Assembly: GCA_900548315.1 (NCBI GenBank)
Contig: URJU01000110.1
Coordinates: 1-7,408, forward strand
DNA: 7,408 nt
DNA from: an uncultured Coprococcus sp.
Lineage (GTDB): Bacteria; Bacillota; Clostridia; Lachnospirales; Lachnospiraceae
Direction of reading: 5' to 3'
The position numbers and the translations under genes are program-made. This document shows positions 6,501 to 7,408 of the stretch, one piece after another (the stretch's first letter is position 1; each line of letters starts with the position of its first letter). The notes beneath the pieces were generated by a model. It was not told the origin of the DNA. It was given only the letters and a program-made list of their open reading frames with translations, and did not search any database.

Positions 6501-6501
6501 G

Positions 6502-6530
6502 TTTCTTTTTCCGCAGACTTTCTTTATAAT
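6502..6530 (+). promoter_or_regulatory. Predicted promoter of the sensor kinase gene
   Basis: A perfect -10 TATAAT (6525-6530) is preceded at 17 bp by TTTCTT (6502-6507), which fits TTGACA only weakly. The predicted start near 6537 gives a 55-nt leader before the ATG at 6592. The 14-bp dyad ends one base before the -35, so the weak -35 is probably compensated by bound activator, giving autoregulation of the two-component system. Confidence 0.55.
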
Positions 6531-6591
6531 GTATGTATTCATGTGGCATCCATTTAACATGCACACATTACATATACCACGGAGAATATAT

Positions 6592-7408
6592 ATGAAACAC
6601 ATATCAAACAAAGCTCTTCTGCTAGTATCAGCATTGACCCTGATATATACGCAGAACTTGAATATAAACACGCAACTCATCACAGCCTTGCTCTTGTCTG
6701 TCATCGCTGGAACTATCTGTCCTGCACTTATCGGTTTCCCAGCTCTCAGTCACACAAAAAATATCAATGATGAATGCCATCGCAAGAAATGCTTATATGT
6801 GTGTGAAGTAATTATCTGCATATATCTGGCTGCAACGTTAAAACTTCATATAATATATCTTTTTTCATCTATCGTCAGTTATGATATATACCGATACAGA
6901 CAGAAATTCTCCGCAGCACTTCTGGCTATCTTATCCGTATACACGATGGTTATATGTCCCCTGAACACTGTTCTTCCTCAGATAAGCCTTGTTGTTTTTT
7001 CTCTGCTCCTAAGCGGATACAGCTGCCATGCAGACCGAGTTCGCAACGAACTTCTGTCATTGCGTGACAACACAACAGAACACGATATGCTGGTTGAACA
7101 GAACACCCGCCAGCTGCTTGAAAACCAGGACAACTTGATTCTGACCGCTACTCTTTCTGAAAGAAATCGTATTGCCCGTGAGATACACGACACCGTTGGA
7201 CACATGCTCACCAGATCTATACTCCAAACCGGAGCGATAAAAGTCATAAATAGCGATGACAAGCTCGTAAAACCTTTGGATCAACTCCAGGCTACCCTAG
7301 ACACCGCAATGGACAGTATGAGAAAAAGTGTGCACGATCTCCACGATGAGTCCGTTAATCTAAAGATTGCCATAAGCGATATGATAGCTGGCGTTCACGG
7401 CATTGACA
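6592..7408 (+). CDS. Sensor histidine kinase, HisKA_3 (NarL/DesK/LnrJ type), 3' end cut by window
   Basis: The frame is open from the ATG at 6592 to the window edge (272 codons, C-terminus missing). GGAG (6581-6584) lies 7 nt upstream. In-frame ATGs at 6559 and 6541 are possible but have no RBS. The N-terminal half is a membrane sensor with hydrophobic segments at about 7-20, 29-50, 68-97 (probably two) and 106-143 (two), and almost no extracellular loop, as in kinases that sense within the membrane. A coiled-coil-like linker (about 146-190) leads to the dimerisation and phosphotransfer box ERNRIAREIHDTVGHMLT (190-207), with H199 the predicted phospho-acceptor followed by the D-T-V-G-H motif of this family. 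The HATPase domain must lie beyond 7408, most likely followed by a NarL-family response regulator. It diverges from an LnrLMN-like exporter and shares its regulatory region, so exporter induction is its likely job. The stimulus is unknown. Confidence 0.92.
   Translation, partial: MKHISNKALLLVSALTLIYTQNLNINTQLITALLLSVIAGTICPALIGFPALSHTKNINDECHRKKCLYVCEVIICIYLAATLKLHIIYLFSSIVSYDIYRYRQKFSAALLAILSVYTMVICPLNTVLPQISLVVFSLLLSGYSCHADRVRNELLSLRDNTTEHDMLVEQNTRQLLENQDNLILTATLSERNRIAREIHDTVGHMLTRSILQTGAIKVINSDDKLVKPLDQLQATLDTAMDSMRKSVHDLHDESVNLKIAISDMIAGVHGID

Noticed and set aside
6480..6704. 74-codon minus-strand frame across the divergent region and kinase start
   Set aside because: It overlaps both predicted promoters, the operator and the kinase N-terminus, with no RBS or recognisable domain.
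6978..7284. Two minus-strand frames of 75 and 94 codons at the right end
   Set aside because: They are antisense to the kinase phosphotransfer region, whose plus-strand frame contains the conserved H-box.

Overview
The window looks like chromosome of a Gram-positive, moderately AT-rich Clostridia member, most likely a gut-type Lachnospiraceae. This is inferred from strong AGGAGG-type ribosome binding sites, heavy use of ATA isoleucine codons, a lipid-anchored extracellular amylase, and a DrrA/LnrL-type exporter next to a NarL-family sensor kinase. The species cannot be fixed from the sequence.

Layout, left to right. (1) 1-139: a short gene-free end containing a textbook intrinsic terminator (65-96) that closes the leftward unit. 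(2) 140-2873, minus strand: a two-gene unit made of a lipoprotein GH13 alpha-amylase and, 31 nt downstream, an NAD(P)-binding SDR/epimerase-like protein. The amylase has its own extended -10 promoter (about 3008-3016). Its 5' leader of about 128 nt is strongly structured and holds two hairpins, a possible alternative pairing and a possible 11-codon His-rich leader peptide. (3) 3047-6389, minus strand: a three-gene ABC exporter operon with one ATPase and two ABC-2 permeases of nearly equal length, each with a large extracytoplasmic domain after TM1. (4) 6390-6591: a divergent regulatory region with two back-to-back promoters. A clean 14-bp dyad (6487-6500) and a degenerate partner (6464-6477) each lie about 42-44 bp upstream of one predicted transcription start. 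(5) 6592-7408, plus strand: the N-terminal part of a membrane-bound HisKA_3 (NarL/DesK/LnrJ-type) histidine kinase that runs off the window. Its ATPase domain and its presumed response regulator lie beyond the end.

The exporter and kinase together resemble the Bacillus LnrJK-LnrLMN (YfiJKLMN) module. That module senses and resists membrane-active antimicrobials (linearmycin-type polyenes) and has the same one-ATPase/two-permease composition with similar protein lengths. Here the two halves are divergent rather than in one operon. The likely circuit is: the kinase senses membrane or antimicrobial stress, its regulator binds the shared intergenic dyads, and both the exporter and the kinase genes are switched on. 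I see no rho-independent terminator between the exporter operon and the amylase unit, so some read-through is possible. I found no CRISPR array, insertion sequence, tRNA, rRNA or phage gene. The least explained parts are the amylase leader and the divergent operator pair.
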